In this document: positions 47,715 to 59,045 of the stretch, one piece after another
Layout of the letters: every line of letters begins with the position of its first letter
Numbering within the stretch: the stretch's first letter is position 1
NCBI GenBank assembly: GCA_027946365.1
Contig: JAPEUQ010000015.1
Span: forward strand, 992,001-1,056,000
DNA length: 64,000 bases
DNA from: Kalmusia sp. IMI 367209
Taxonomy: Eukaryota > Ascomycota > Dothideomycetes > Pleosporales > Didymosphaeriaceae
Reading direction: 5' to 3'
The notes under the pieces: model-generated
The model's input: the letters and a program-made list of their open reading frames with translations, nothing else
The model's database searches: none
Told to the model about the DNA's origin: nothing
Program-made: the position numbers and the translations under genes

Positions 47715-48639
47715 CGTAACGAGTCCGATATGCTCTACCCTTCCTTCTTAGGGCCAGCCCTGGCTCTTATACCACGTCGTGCCCAGACGCGTCGGCGGCA
47801 AACATCGTATTTGCGGCTTGGACGCCGTGCTTGCTACCACTTCTGCTATAGCAGGAGAGATGGCATCGATAATCTAATGGGCGGAGCTGCGCGATGTGCT
47901 CTTGGCAGGCTGTGGCGGAGATGGAGGCTTGAACGCGTGCGTATGGTGGTTGGTTGGGGAAGGTGCGGAGGGACCGAGGTCGTTGCTTGATTGGGAAGGT
48001 GGACTGCAATAGGTCGATATCGGAGATGAGACGGCGATGGCCGGGCGCTGAACGCTCGTCGACTTTCGAGATTTGCCCTTCAAAGCTGATCGTCTTCATG
48101 CCTTCTGTGCATTCCAGCTCCATTTCCATGTGCGTGCCCTGATACTCTTTGGTGATGTTCCTTCTCGCTGGCAACGTGTCTATGACTGCTTCGACCATGG
48201 GCACAGCTTACGACACAAAACTAGTGAGGACACGTGCATCAATCGATAAGATCAGTCGTATTGTCCTTGATAGCACTACAAGATACCTAGTCTTAGGTTT
48301 CCACGCCGTTCACCTGTTCAGGATAGTGCGTTGTAAAAGGATTGAGAACAGCCGAACGAGTCTTCAACATAACGTCTGTTCCTTTGCTCTTGAGTGCCAT
48401 TACACAATAACTGAGCGAGGAATCGAAAAACTGCCCTTATGCTGATATTTGTATTATTGGGAGGGTTCGCTCGCTATGAGTGATGTAAACGTCTGTAATC
48501 GGGAACTTGTTCATGGCAGAGGCATCTATATCATCACTTTGTTGGAATCCTAGATATCTCGACAAGTCTCGACTGAGTCTGATTCAGTAACGCTATGCCG
48601 ACCAGACGCTCTGCACCTACCTATCAGGTAACAGTGGCT
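47715..48639. other. Intergenic region upstream of the nuclease
   Basis: Nuclease promoter on the left and the 3' flank of the next minus-strand gene on the right. Open frames at 47767-48204 (minus) and 48149-48445 (plus) carry no recognisable motif and are not called. Confidence 0.5.
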
Positions 48640-49835
48640 CTAGTGCTTCCACTGCCTCCACGCATCGTCGGAGTCGAAATTATCCCCGTCCATCCTGTTC
48701 ACAGTCGCTGGCTCGAGATATGGCTCACTGTCGTCGTCGTCTTCTTCTATAAATAGCACTTGGGAAACGAAAGGCGGGGTCCCTGATATGAAGTAAGCTA
48801 TATACCAATCATTGAGAAGTTTCCTCTAAAGGGAAAGGAAGAATGTAAACAGGCTAGGAACTGCTTTGTCATACCTGTCCATTTGGGCGGGTCGCAGAAG
48901 CGCCGCTTGAAAGCTACCCGCTCCATTTGTTCGATGTCCTCGTAGTGGCGACGAAGTACCGGGTTCGGATTGATGATTTCGTTCATGAGCGTGTCGTCAA
49001 GAAGCGTCAACTGCTGTTTATTTTCCGCGTCTGTGACATTATCCGATATCTCAATGCATAGAAGCTGCTCAATGTGTTGCAAAAGGACCATGGCAGCTGC
49101 TTCGTACTGCCTGCGATAGGCTTGCATCTCATCCCGCCGACGTTCCAAAGCCTTTGTAAACACAATATACTCGTCATCTTCGAATCGCTTCATCTTGCGG
49201 CATCGCTGTATTACGTCGATGATGACCTTCTCGACTTCAAAGTATCGGAATAACAGGTCCGGGAATACTGCCAGCTCAGAGAGGAGTCCACAGTATGCTG
49301 GGCGTGAGCCTTCGAGATTGTTGACCACAAGTCGATATCTAATCGGCAGTGCAGCTGGCACAGGGTTGACGAATCGAACTCGCAGGCGATTTCTCATCCT
49401 CACTACTTGCTGGCTGATCTGTGCCTCTCGCCAGGTTATCTCTTGATCCCAGCGTTCGCGTTGACGTTCGCTTTCGGAAATCTCTCGTCTAGCGCGATGA
49501 GCGTCAATTTCCGCCTGCTCTGGAAAGGCGGGAGGAGACCGAGGCGGCGACAGATCTGATGAGAGACCGGACCCTAGTGGCACCGTCTCGGTACTATCCG
49601 CTCCTTTCGTAGGACCTAAAATATCGTGGACGCGGACGCCTTTGCGCCTCAGTTCGGGATAGTCGTCGCTGTAGAGATCGTCGTTCTCGTCGTTGTTGCT
49701 GGAGGCCATTATTCGCGGTGGGGAACGGCGGTTGAAGGAAGCGATGCGGGTCGATGGCGGATGGAGAGAAGGAGAAGGTGCAACGACAGGCGAGGAAAGA
49801 TGGTTGACGTGGACAGCTTTGTGGGGAAAGTGCAT
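48640..49835 (-). CDS. Hypothetical protein with long charged coiled coil
   Basis: About 367 residues, intron 48783-48874; the last exon encodes TPPFVSQVLFIEEDDDSEPY and ends WRQWKH. The first ATG is 49835, but an internal ATG at 49709 (MASSNNDENDDLYSDDYPEL) starts the more structured part and may be the true start. The middle is strongly helical and charged (RREISESERQRERWDQEITW), followed by RNRLRVRFVNPVP, FPDLLFRYFEVEKVIIDVIQ and a second coiled coil (FTKALERRRDEMQAYRRQY). I do not recognise a domain. The exon junction keeps frame and the final exon has a biased acidic tail, so it is probably a real gene restricted to related fungi. Confidence 0.7.
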
Positions 49836-50235
49836 TCACCTACGCTACTTCGTGATGAGCAGTGTCTGATCTAGCTCTTACAAGTGACCAGAAAGTCGTT
49901 GGCGATGTGTATATATAGGTACACAAAGGTCCGCTTGATGTTTGCAAGTTGCCAAAATTGGGTTTGTAGTCTATTTGGCCTTAGCAGGAGACATGGCCGC
50001 ATTCGCGTCGCTGCATATTGTGAATCAATGCGCGAGCGCAGCACCAAAGCTTAGAGAGAAGGTTCGGGAGATACCTTGTGGGCACAGTACCTATTACCTT
50101 ACGAAACACTTAATAGACTATAGACTCTGAGCCGAGATTGACACCGGCTGCAACTTCAGAAGTTACCATAAACATGCATATCGTTTAGAATACTCCTTGA
50201 CACAACCTAAGCACATATCCACACTCTGCCGCAGT
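49836..50235. other. Intergenic region
   Basis: 400 bp holding the promoter of the coiled-coil gene and the 3' flank of the AAA ATPase gene. Nothing specific was seen. Confidence 0.5.
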
Positions 50236-52845
50236 CTACACCCCCTGACTCTCTTGTCCCGCTTGACTGATCAAATACCGGTCAAACTGTAGCTTGAATT
50301 CCGTCTTAAAATCCCGCACATAATCCACCACCTCGACCACCTCATCCCTTCCCAGCTTCTTTCTCCGCGCCTTCGCCAGCGTCATCGCGCAACTGACCAC
50401 ATTTCTGATCTGTCGGCCATCGAAGCCGTACTTGCGTCGGATGACTTCGCTGCGCACCCACCTCATGATCTCAGCCATATCGTCGACACGATTATCGACG
50501 TTGAGCTGGTTGAGGAATTGCGCGAAGATGGCCTCCGTTTGAGCTTCATTGAGTTGCTCGTATTTAAGGGCGATGTGGATGCGGGATTGGACCGCGACGT
50601 CGAATTGGGCAATTTGATTGGTAGTGAGGAAAAGGATGCCTATGAACGTCAGAGAGGCTGATGATGCAGAGGGAAAGGATACTACAAACCTTGATAGTAC
50701 TCGAGTATGCGTAAGAAGACTACTGAGCGTGAGCATTTGAGTCATTGTGTGGTTCAAGACGAGTCATTACCTGAAACGAGAGCATTTCTCTCTGTGTTGA
50801 ACCCGCGGCCCTTTGAGCGGCTCTCCAAGAACACATCTGCTTCGTCGCTGAAAGTCTGTTAGATTTTAGGTACATGCATGAAGCTACATTTACTTACATC
50901 AACAAGATAGCCTCCCACTGCGCGGCGAGATCGAATATCTTTTCGAGATTGCGCTCTACATTCTGCGCTTTTGTACCGACGTCTGTGACACTGACTGGAA
51001 ACAGAGGCTTCTTTGCTGCGATAGCAATTGTTTCGGCTAGGCAACAATTATCAGTCGTCTTAGTTGAAGCATCTCGAAACCTCCTACAAGGGAGCACTTA
51101 CCTGTAGTCGTTTTGCCGACACCGGGAGGACCTGGATATGTTAGCATTTGCCGGTTCAATTACTTATATGGACCCACCGTATAGTAAAATCACTAAGCTA
51201 TTGCCCTTGTTTAAAACGATGTCTCTGATGCGGCCTTTAGCACTCGTTGACGAATGGTGCTTCACTAGGTCCAAAAGCAGATCTTTGGTATCCTTCTTCG
51301 CCAACTTGACCTGATCGTATGACTCCTGACTACCCGACTCAGCATCCGAGACAAGGTCCACTTGTAGCTGCGCCCATTGCTTGTCGCGAAGCACGTATCC
51401 TGCAACCCTAGGAGGACACAGCATGTACTGCTCCACCTCCCACTCACAAGTAGTCATTTCCTCGTCGTCATACTGAGACCTCAGGGTCTTTTTCAACTGC
51501 TCGTTGTTGATACATTGTTTGCAGCGACAGTCCTGATCGCTCTCATTGGGCACTAAAGTCCCCATCTCGAACAGGCCTGGTCCATAGCGCTTGTAAGACA
51601 GGAAGTCGACCATGACTTGGCTCTCGATCTGAGCAAATTAGCAGCAGTTTTGGTTCTTTTCTTGGGCTAATTGTACCTCGATTGGGCGCAATGAGCTTGT
51701 CGCTTGCTGATAGCCACTCGACGACCAACGGCCGAAGATATCAGAACGATCGTCATCATCCTAGATATATAAGTATGTCTCAAAGATTCGATTTGACCTC
51801 GAACTCACCCCCACGTCCATGTGCACGGGAAGTCTTCGTCGTATAAAGGCTGGACCTTTGTATTGAAACATCTGCTCGCCTTTCTTGGCTGTGCAAAGGT
51901 CCCTAAAGGCATGGCCCCTCCTCTCTAGGCGCTCGCTAACTTCCTTGATATTGTCATGATACCGCAATGGAAAAAATGGCAATGAGGTGATCTGTTTGGG
52001 TCCGTCAAACCCATCGAACGTGATCCAGAAATACTTTCTAGCAAAGTGTCGGCCGTCCCAATCATATAGCCACACTTTCAATCTCCAAGGATCCCAGGGT
52101 CCACGCGCTTTGGATGGCCAAGTGACTCGATTATCATGAACGACGAAAACCTGCTCCTGCCCTTGGTAGGGATTTCCATAGATCAGTTCGCCAGGAGGAA
52201 ACAGTGTCCAAATAGCCTCGAACGTAATCTTCCGCTCAAACTGATATAGCCAACGAGTCTTGAAGTAGGCATCAAGCCGGTCTTCGTTAGACTGAGTCTC
52301 GATAACGTACAACAAGTCTGCTAAGCCAAGCCGTGCTCGGGCGTCAAATTCAGGATTCGTTCCTTCCGTGGCAGCTTTAAGCTTATCAAAATGAAATACT
52401 AGTGGTTCAAAGGGTTCGTCTAGTTGTGCTGTTTCGCCGAGAAACTCATGTCCTGGATGGTGAAGGAGCTGGATCGAATGAGTTTGCAGAGTGTAGCATC
52501 ATGTATCGTTAATCCCCGATAGTGCCTGCGCGTGTCCAATGTAAAGAAAGTAGCTTTCTTTTCGTTGCCTTTTGTACTGCCGTCTGCATCCCATGTCAAG
52601 ACATTATAGCTAACAGTCGTGTCTTCTGGAGTCTCCTCCTCGCTAGTGGTCTTATAGGATTAGATATTGCGCCCTTAGGTTAGGAATTGACATACCTTGA
52701 TTTCGCTTTCTGTAGGTGGAGTCGTTATTTTTGCTTTAGGCTCAGGTTTTGGCTTCTGTGTAGCTTCGAGCAAGGTTTGGTACTTTGCTTCTAAGGCAAC
52801 GTAGTTCCTCTCCAAATTGGCTAGTCTTTCCTCAAGCGTGGTCAT
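50236..52845 (-). CDS. AAA ATPase of the fungal DUF7025-type family, with one apparent frameshift
   Basis: Nine exons; introns 50640-50689, 50723-50770, 50848-50897, 51037-51101, 51132-51177, 51629-51676, 51761-51808 and 52651-52695. The N terminus (ATG 52845) is a coiled coil (MTTLEERLANLERNYVALEA). A long middle domain follows (RHYRGLTIHDATLCKLI, then HHPGHEFLGETAQLDEPFEP, WLYDWDGRHFARKYFWITF), which I recall as DUF7025. The AAA core has Walker A GPPGVGKTT on a 30-bp exon, Walker B AILLIDEADVFLESRS, GFNTERNALVSVFLRILEYY, sensor ILFLTTNQIAQFD and SRIHIALKY. Summed exon length is 2210 bases, one short of a multiple of three. The conserved sequence changes phase near 52465-52476, between IRS and LLHHPG, so one base seems missing. 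It is either a pseudogene or a sequence error. Cellular role unknown; relatives are large, lineage-expanded fungal families. Confidence 0.85.
51102..51131 (-). other. 30-bp microexon carrying the Walker A loop
   Basis: This exon is flanked by introns 51132-51177 and 51037-51101 and encodes GPPGVGKTTT across its junctions. Frame and motif continuity on both sides support the tiny exon. Confidence 0.8.
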
Positions 52846-53652
52846 CGCGACGGTTTTTCTATTTCCAGATATGTATGATTAGGCGTATAAGGCTAGAAGC
52901 GAATACTTGTTCTGTGATTGTAGTGGTTTGCGAACTGCTAACACCAGTCGATACTGTTGAGGAGAATGGAACTCACAGAGGATGAAGACTGACTCATAAC
53001 ACCATACACCAATGAGAAGGAACCAAGGTCCCAAAGTAGCGCAAGTAAACGAAAAAGAAAGGCTGCGAAAGCAAAAGAATCGTGGTGAAACCACCTGCTG
53101 CGCCTCCTGCACCATTAATTGGCCAAGCAGTACGTTCCCGGGCGGCTGGTCGAGAGGGACATAAACTAAGAAGGCAATCTCTCGCTTTCCCCTGTATTTC
53201 CTGCCTGGGGGCCGACGGAAATCGGAATTTGTGGCTAGAAGCAGCCTGGCACAACAAGGCAGCGCAAGGTCGTGTGCTGCATAAACACGATCATTCCGAG
53301 TCGAGCTGCAAATCCTCGTATTACCACCGGTATTTGCAAGGCAGAATGATGAGATGTTCTCGAACTGGTACGTCATTGGTCATTGCGATGAGTGGGGAAT
53401 ACCTCGTATACGATAAGCGCCTACGAGGCTGAGGCAAAGGTGGAGCCCAAGGCTGAGGCAACTTACACGACTGAATCACCTGGTTTTCTGTTCTCTCTTG
53501 TGACTCATGCCCATGTTTGTCCTGTATCAAGTGTTTTCATATTGTGCATATCCTGTTCTTAGGTCAATCTTTGCGAGAGTAATATACCGGTCGAGAAAGA
53601 TTCTAGACTACGCTCGAGATGAAATTTGTATCTTCACTGTTACTTGAGCATA
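52846..53652. other. Divergent promoter between the AAA ATPase and the DUF7708-type gene
   Basis: About 800 bp separate the two start codons. Several open frames on both strands look spurious. No TATA box or repeat was recognised with confidence. Shared control of the two genes is possible. Confidence 0.5.
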
Positions 53653-55506
53653 ATGTCATCAGATGATTACTCCCGAGGCCTAGTCAAGACGGGCCATAAA
53701 AGCCATCACAAGTAAGTTGCCTTTGATAAATGATAGATGTAGCATATCGACTGACTTAAAATATTGTATCAGTGATCGGCTAGAGCAAACACATCTCAAG
53801 CAGCTTGAACTGCGACAGTGGCTTCAATCTCGCAAAGACTTGCGTCGCGACGAAACTTTTGCACTCTCGCTAGATACAGTTCATCAATGCGTTGAGTTCT
53901 GGTCGGCAAGATGCGAGCTTGCAGAAGCCTCGCTGATAGAAAGTCGTAAAAGCGGTTGGATGAAATGGCGACACAAGTATCAGACCTTTGGAGCTGGCGT
54001 GATGGGTTTCATGCGTGACTGGGACCCATTAATCAGTGTTGTAAAGAGAGGAGGTGGATTGTATGGAGACCTGTTCTTCGGTACGGTGTCTGTGTTGTTT
54101 GTGGTAGGTACTCCCGAGAGCATATTCAATCAAGAATGCATGGACTTTGACACATTGACTTCGAATAGATCGCTGAATATAAGGAGCACTCCGAGGGTTA
54201 TCTCTCAACTGCTTTATCCGACATAAGGGATGCTATGATTGGCTTCGCTCTTTACAAGGATATATTCGCATGCAATAGCGTGCTCGAAGACGACCTGCGA
54301 GACAAGATGGCCGAAGCATATTCCGAGTTTGCGACGCTTGTTGTGGACGCAATCAAATACTATAAAGGAGGCAGCAGAAGTGAGTTTAACATCCTCTTTG
54401 CTCGCTTAGCTTGATCAATTGACAACATGTAGGGCGCGTGTTTAAAGTGTTTCGAGAACCTTTGAGGTTCGAAGAATCGGTAGAGAACGTCAAGTCTCTG
54501 ATAGCGAAAATTCGTCTCCGATGCGATGATCTGATGTACCGCGACATTAGCCAGATTAAGCAAAGTAATATTGGTAAATTTGCTCTCGCGTCTGAAAGTG
54601 CCTGCGCTAATATGCTTGGGGTAGATTTGACAACAAAGATTGATGGTACGTTCAATAGACCATGCCGGTTGATCCACTAACATGTATTCAGAGCTCAATC
54701 GGATGTTTGATGAGGAACGAATGGCGAAGATTATGGACCGCTGGGAGTTACAACGCCTGTCGAAGGAACAACGATCACATGAACTGACCAGGTATTACGA
54801 ACACCTGAAAGCAGAGATTGACGATGATGTTGATCGATTCTTCGATTCTAACGATCGGAAACGAGCGAGCTTCAATGATTCCACTAGCTTTCGAAGCTGG
54901 GAGTTGTCAACTCAGTCTGCTATGTTCCTATTAGTGGGATACTCAGAGTTCTCAATCGCGACTCACCAACATTATTGCTGGGTATCACCAATTGTCGTAG
55001 ACCTAGTAAGACGGTCTCGTGAGTCAGAAAGCACTCATGCATATCACCTCCTACCCGCGAAAGGTGAAAAAGGCCTCAAAGACGTGATCCTGTCGCTCTT
55101 GTCCCAACTTTTACCATATCAAGCCAACAAATTGAGAAACGAGAGCATCACCCGAAATTTGGAACATTTGTACGCCGAGGTGATTAAGAGCGTTAAAGAT
55201 TGGGAGCTTGATGCGGCGTTGGAAAAACTTAGTCAATACGTGATTGACCTTTTTCCTCCTTCTGCCAACATCACGCTGCTGTTGGACCGGCTGGATAGAT
55301 TAAACCCGCGCGAAGGCGACGATCGGATCGCTTTACTCCGAATTCTTGCCAGAGTAGTCCAGACTGCGGGCTGTGTGGTCAAGGTCTTCATAGTCATCAG
55401 CGGATCCGATTGGAAATTCGAGCAGACAGATGTGCGAGATTTTTCTGATGTCATTGCAACGCACAGGGAGCGTCAGGAAAGAATCAACGACGAGGATGAT
55501 TATTGA
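53653..55506 (+). CDS. DUF7708-type fungal protein, STAND/NLR-like architecture without visible P-loop
   Basis: About 542 residues, introns 53712-53772, 54104-54168, 54380-54432 and 54646-54691. The N-terminal half has the layout of the fungal domain I recall as DUF7708: FGAGVMGFMRDWDPLISVVK, GGGLYGDLFFGTVSVLFV, then after splicing IAEYKEHSEGYLSTALSDIR and EAYSEFATLVVDAIKYYKGG. In relatives this precedes NACHT or other effector or ATPase modules. Here the second half (FLLVGYSEFSIATHQHYCWV, then AYHLLPAKGEKGLKDVILSL, ITLLLDRLDRLNPREG, FIVISGSDWKFEQ) resembles a nucleotide-binding fold: LLLDRLDRL looks like Walker B and FIVISGS like a sensor strand. I see no Walker A glycine-lysine loop, so ATP binding may be lost. 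It is divergent from the AAA gene. A recognition or incompatibility role is inferred only. Confidence 0.72.
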
Positions 55507-55567
55507 GAATACGCTGTTACAAATGTTTGGAGAAAGACATATGCATTTGCTAATAGCTATAATAAAT

Positions 55568-56861
55568 CTACATCTTAAACTTTCGACCCTCTCGTTTGCA
55601 GGAATAGAATTCTTCCTCCTTGATTTTCTGGAAACTTTCACCCCGGCAAGCACGTTCTGCTTGTGCATCCGTCAACGTATGAGATCCTCCTGCACACCTC
55701 CACGCTCTAGGCTCCTTAAGCCACACAAAACCTACTGGACAATTGCCTTCAATCTGCGCTAGTTTAATTTGAATTTCCTTTTGTTGCTGAGTAAGTCCCC
55801 TCGTAGCAAATTCTGGGATGAGTACCGCGAATTTCGCTGCATCACTTGAGTTTCTTCTGTGTGATTGAGGTTGGGTTTCATTGTTAATTGGTGACCGAGC
55901 CGATACCCTTTCGCACCTTCCAGCATGATTAGCGAGTGAAATTAATCACTACAAGTCTAGATAGATAACTCATTGGATAAAAGACCTCAAGCGCCACACG
56001 ATCCAGAACGGAGATATCTTACATGCGATACGTCCGGCCCAAGGGACCTGCACTGCCGCCAAATTGTCTGGTTGGCACATCTGCAGCTGCGAGCGCATGA
56101 GGATTGATGCGCATATGTGCAATGTTACTCATGTTTCCAGGGGGACCAAGGCCCTGCTGAAAACCGACGACCCAGTGGTCTTCACCACGCCCGATACGGT
56201 CGGCCTGTTCGTCCGTCAACCAGTGAGAGCCTCCTGCACACCTCCATCCTACCTTCTGTTTGAGCCAGACGAATCCTGCTACACATGGCAACTTATCTGC
56301 CAATACTTGCTGTGTCTCCAATTGCTGTTGAGTCAGACCTCGCGTGGCGTATTCTGGAAGTTGATTCCGCATGGCTACCGACTCATTTGGCGTCCTCCTG
56401 TTTGGTTGAGAGTATGCGGTGGCATTGATGGCTCCTTCTGCCACCGCTACAATGGAAGTTGACATACCTCCTCCACAGCCTTGGCCTTCATTCGCATTGC
56501 CTCGATCTGGCCGTCGTTCTGTAACCCTGGAAGCTCCGACATTCCGTGACGACTTCGTAACACTAGAAGCCTTAGTGTTCCGCGAAGCTTCTATCATCCT
56601 AGAAGCCCCAGTATGTCGCGAGGACTCCGTGCTTCGTGTAGATCTACGCTGCTGGCTGTGCTGTGACGCGGATGTATTGCAAGAAGACGACTGGTAAGAA
56701 CTACCATATGCTTGCTGGAAGCCTCCTGCATACTGAGCACGTACGACTTGTTGCTCATTGTTTTCGCTACCCCAAGGGAAAGAGCTGCTGTTTTCTCTGT
56801 CTCTGCGGCTACCGCCGCACTTGTAGTCGTTGTCGCTGTGCAGGTTCCTATTGGTAGGCAT
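55568..56861 (-). CDS. Hypothetical protein with two copies of a 60-residue Trp/Cys domain
   Basis: About 392 residues if intron 55908-56022 is spliced. Its donor GTAAGATATC overlaps the TAA stop of the first long frame, its acceptor is GCGAAAG, and CTAAT makes a good branch site. Residues 1-180 are Ser/Arg/Asn-rich and disordered with degenerate repeats (SSRHTGASRMIEASRNTKAS). Domain 1 shows LPEYATRGLTQQQ, GFVWLKQKVGWRCAGGSHWL and TDEQADRIGRGE. Domain 2, after the intron, shows IPEFATRGLTQQQ, GFVWLKEPRAWRCAGGSHTL and TDAQAERACRGE. The two copies agree at roughly three residues in five. If the intron is not used, the product ends after domain 1 (280 residues) and the second copy is an orphan frame with no ATG. 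Function unknown; no signal peptide. It is convergent with the DUF7708-type gene, 61 bp away. Confidence 0.68.
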
Positions 56862-59045
56862 TGTTAATTCCTTTCTGATGTGCTTGTTGTAGTATGATGA
56901 TTTTTATGAAGATATTATGGGTCGTAAGGGCTCTTGGAAATGGCCTTATATAGCCCGACAAGCATGGCGTCTTGGTGCATAGTGATTGCGTTGTTCAATG
57001 ATTATTTCTTGAAGCCTCTGAATCTGCAACACGCCCCACTACACAGAAGAAATGAGGGTATTCGATATGTACTCCACCACCGTCATATTCTTGATCACAG
57101 CATCGCCGGGCACCAGTACGTTACTTCCATCGTCAAGACTGACGCTTCGAAACCTGGTGATAGATAATATTGTACCAAATCATAGGATGTGATAGATTCA
57201 TCACTGTGGCAGCAAAAGCTTTGGCTCTCGTATGTGATTGCGAATAATGAAGGCACCTAGTGGTATGTCAATTCCTCAAAATAGACGCGACACTCCTACG
57301 CTTCACGCATACTTCACGATATTTCAACTATACGGCACCTACACGTTTGTTCTATGAATACAAGACTCACAAAATAAACGTGGAATGCGAAGAAGCCATT
57401 TGTTTCAAGCCCCACAGCACAGTAAGCACACATCAACCCACTGTTTCATCACTCCCGCTGACCTCAGCACCCATCATCCGCCCGTCAACATATCAGAACT
57501 GCAAACGTATCTGTTCAAGACCCATTACCATTTATAGCAATCTTAACACTCTGAAAGCTCACCATAATCTTCTTCGTCAGGCTTTCAACCCATCAAAATA
57601 AGGACAAGCACCGACGGCACCGCACATGCCATCACGTGTCCACCTCGCACCCACCCTATACTGATCCGACGTCTCCACGCCTTGCGCACGCTACATCACA
57701 AGTCCCCACCGGTCGGGATTAAGATAGCAACACCTTGCGGGCGCTAAACGGGCACAGCCGCCTGCGACACAATCCTTCGCTCAGGCGCGCAATCCGCGGA
57801 GGCGAAAGTGGAGAACAGGCCCCACGCACTCATCCCATACCCTTCGTGTCAGGCATATGCCTGCCTGTCTGCGGAGCAGCCGCGTAAACGATATCGATAA
57901 CCTGTTTTGAGTCTACGTTTGACGTACGTTGAAGGCTCGAGCATGGAAGGATTGTGCGCACAACGGGTATTGGTGGCGCAGGACAAATGCATGCCGTGTA
58001 ACGAGGAGTTGTCGATGACACTTCTGCCGGGAGCGGGCGGACAACATGCATTCTGGATTCTAGGCCTGTGGCCTTGACGGGTGACGCCTGAGGTAAGCTG
58101 GTGCGCTGCACTTACACGGCGGGGAAGGGCGGGAGTGAGGCGCAAGAAGGCCACTTCGCCCTCTTATACGTCGAAGGCGATGCCTCACGCGCCTGAACAC
58201 ATGCAGTCAATACATAGGCAGATGACAAAACCGCATGAGAAAGGGAAGGGAGTAATCGTAAACGCTGCTTGTTGCCTAAAGGACTCTCGTGCGGTAGATT
58301 TGCATCATGTATATTACAATGGTGGGAATCACGAAGGTATGTGGGAGGGTCAGATAAGGAAAGTTACAAAGCCGTGTTCGTGTTCCACACACAGTCCATG
58401 CTGCCATATTCCAACTAAAATAGAGCGTCCAGGATCCAAGAATGACGTAAGCATCGAAATATCATAAATGAGAGAATAGAATCGTAAGGTCATTATCAAG
58501 GACTGAGTGCGAAGCTGGAGAAGAAAATGGGTAGTCAGAAAGTCAAAGTAACGCCAAGAAAATGCAGTCGTCCGTACCCGCCAATGTTGCCCGATATGTG
58601 ATCCTAGTCAGGCGATGCGAGTATGCATCACTTGACTCTATGCCCATACGCCGTGACCCGATGATTAGGTGTGATAGTGTGAGATGGAAGAGTCCATGAT
58701 GAAACGAAGTATATCTCAAACGCCGCCTGCCAGGGGTATTGTGTATGATGCGATCCAAAGCCAGCCGATGAATGGTCCCAACAGAATCCGGAGTTGACGC
58801 CGAGAAGTTGAAAGAAACTTATCGATAGTAAAGGAAACTCGATCAAGCAAGGGCAAGAGAGAAGCGTACGACGCGAGGCAGACTACCGAGAGAAGATGGT
58901 GTGCGGAACAAAGCGCTATTGCCGAAAATGGCTAGGCCAATGGATCATGAGGACGTTGTAGATCACCCGACACGCGTGGACCACCACCACCGAGCATGAA
59001 AGCATGCTTCTCTCCAGTTCAATGTGTGTCCCGAGATTTCTCTTG
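56862..59045. other. Intergenic region
   Basis: 2.2 kb between the double-domain gene and the medA stop. Open frames at 57260-57601 (plus), 57849-58154 (minus) and 58081-58467 (plus) have no recognisable motif. No RNA gene, repeat or transposon was recognised. Confidence 0.5.

Noticed and set aside
55568..55945. Independent gene or pseudogene for the second Trp/Cys domain copy
   Set aside because: No ATG and only 75 bp to the upstream frame; joining by the 115-bp intron keeps frame and explains it better, though it remains an alternative.
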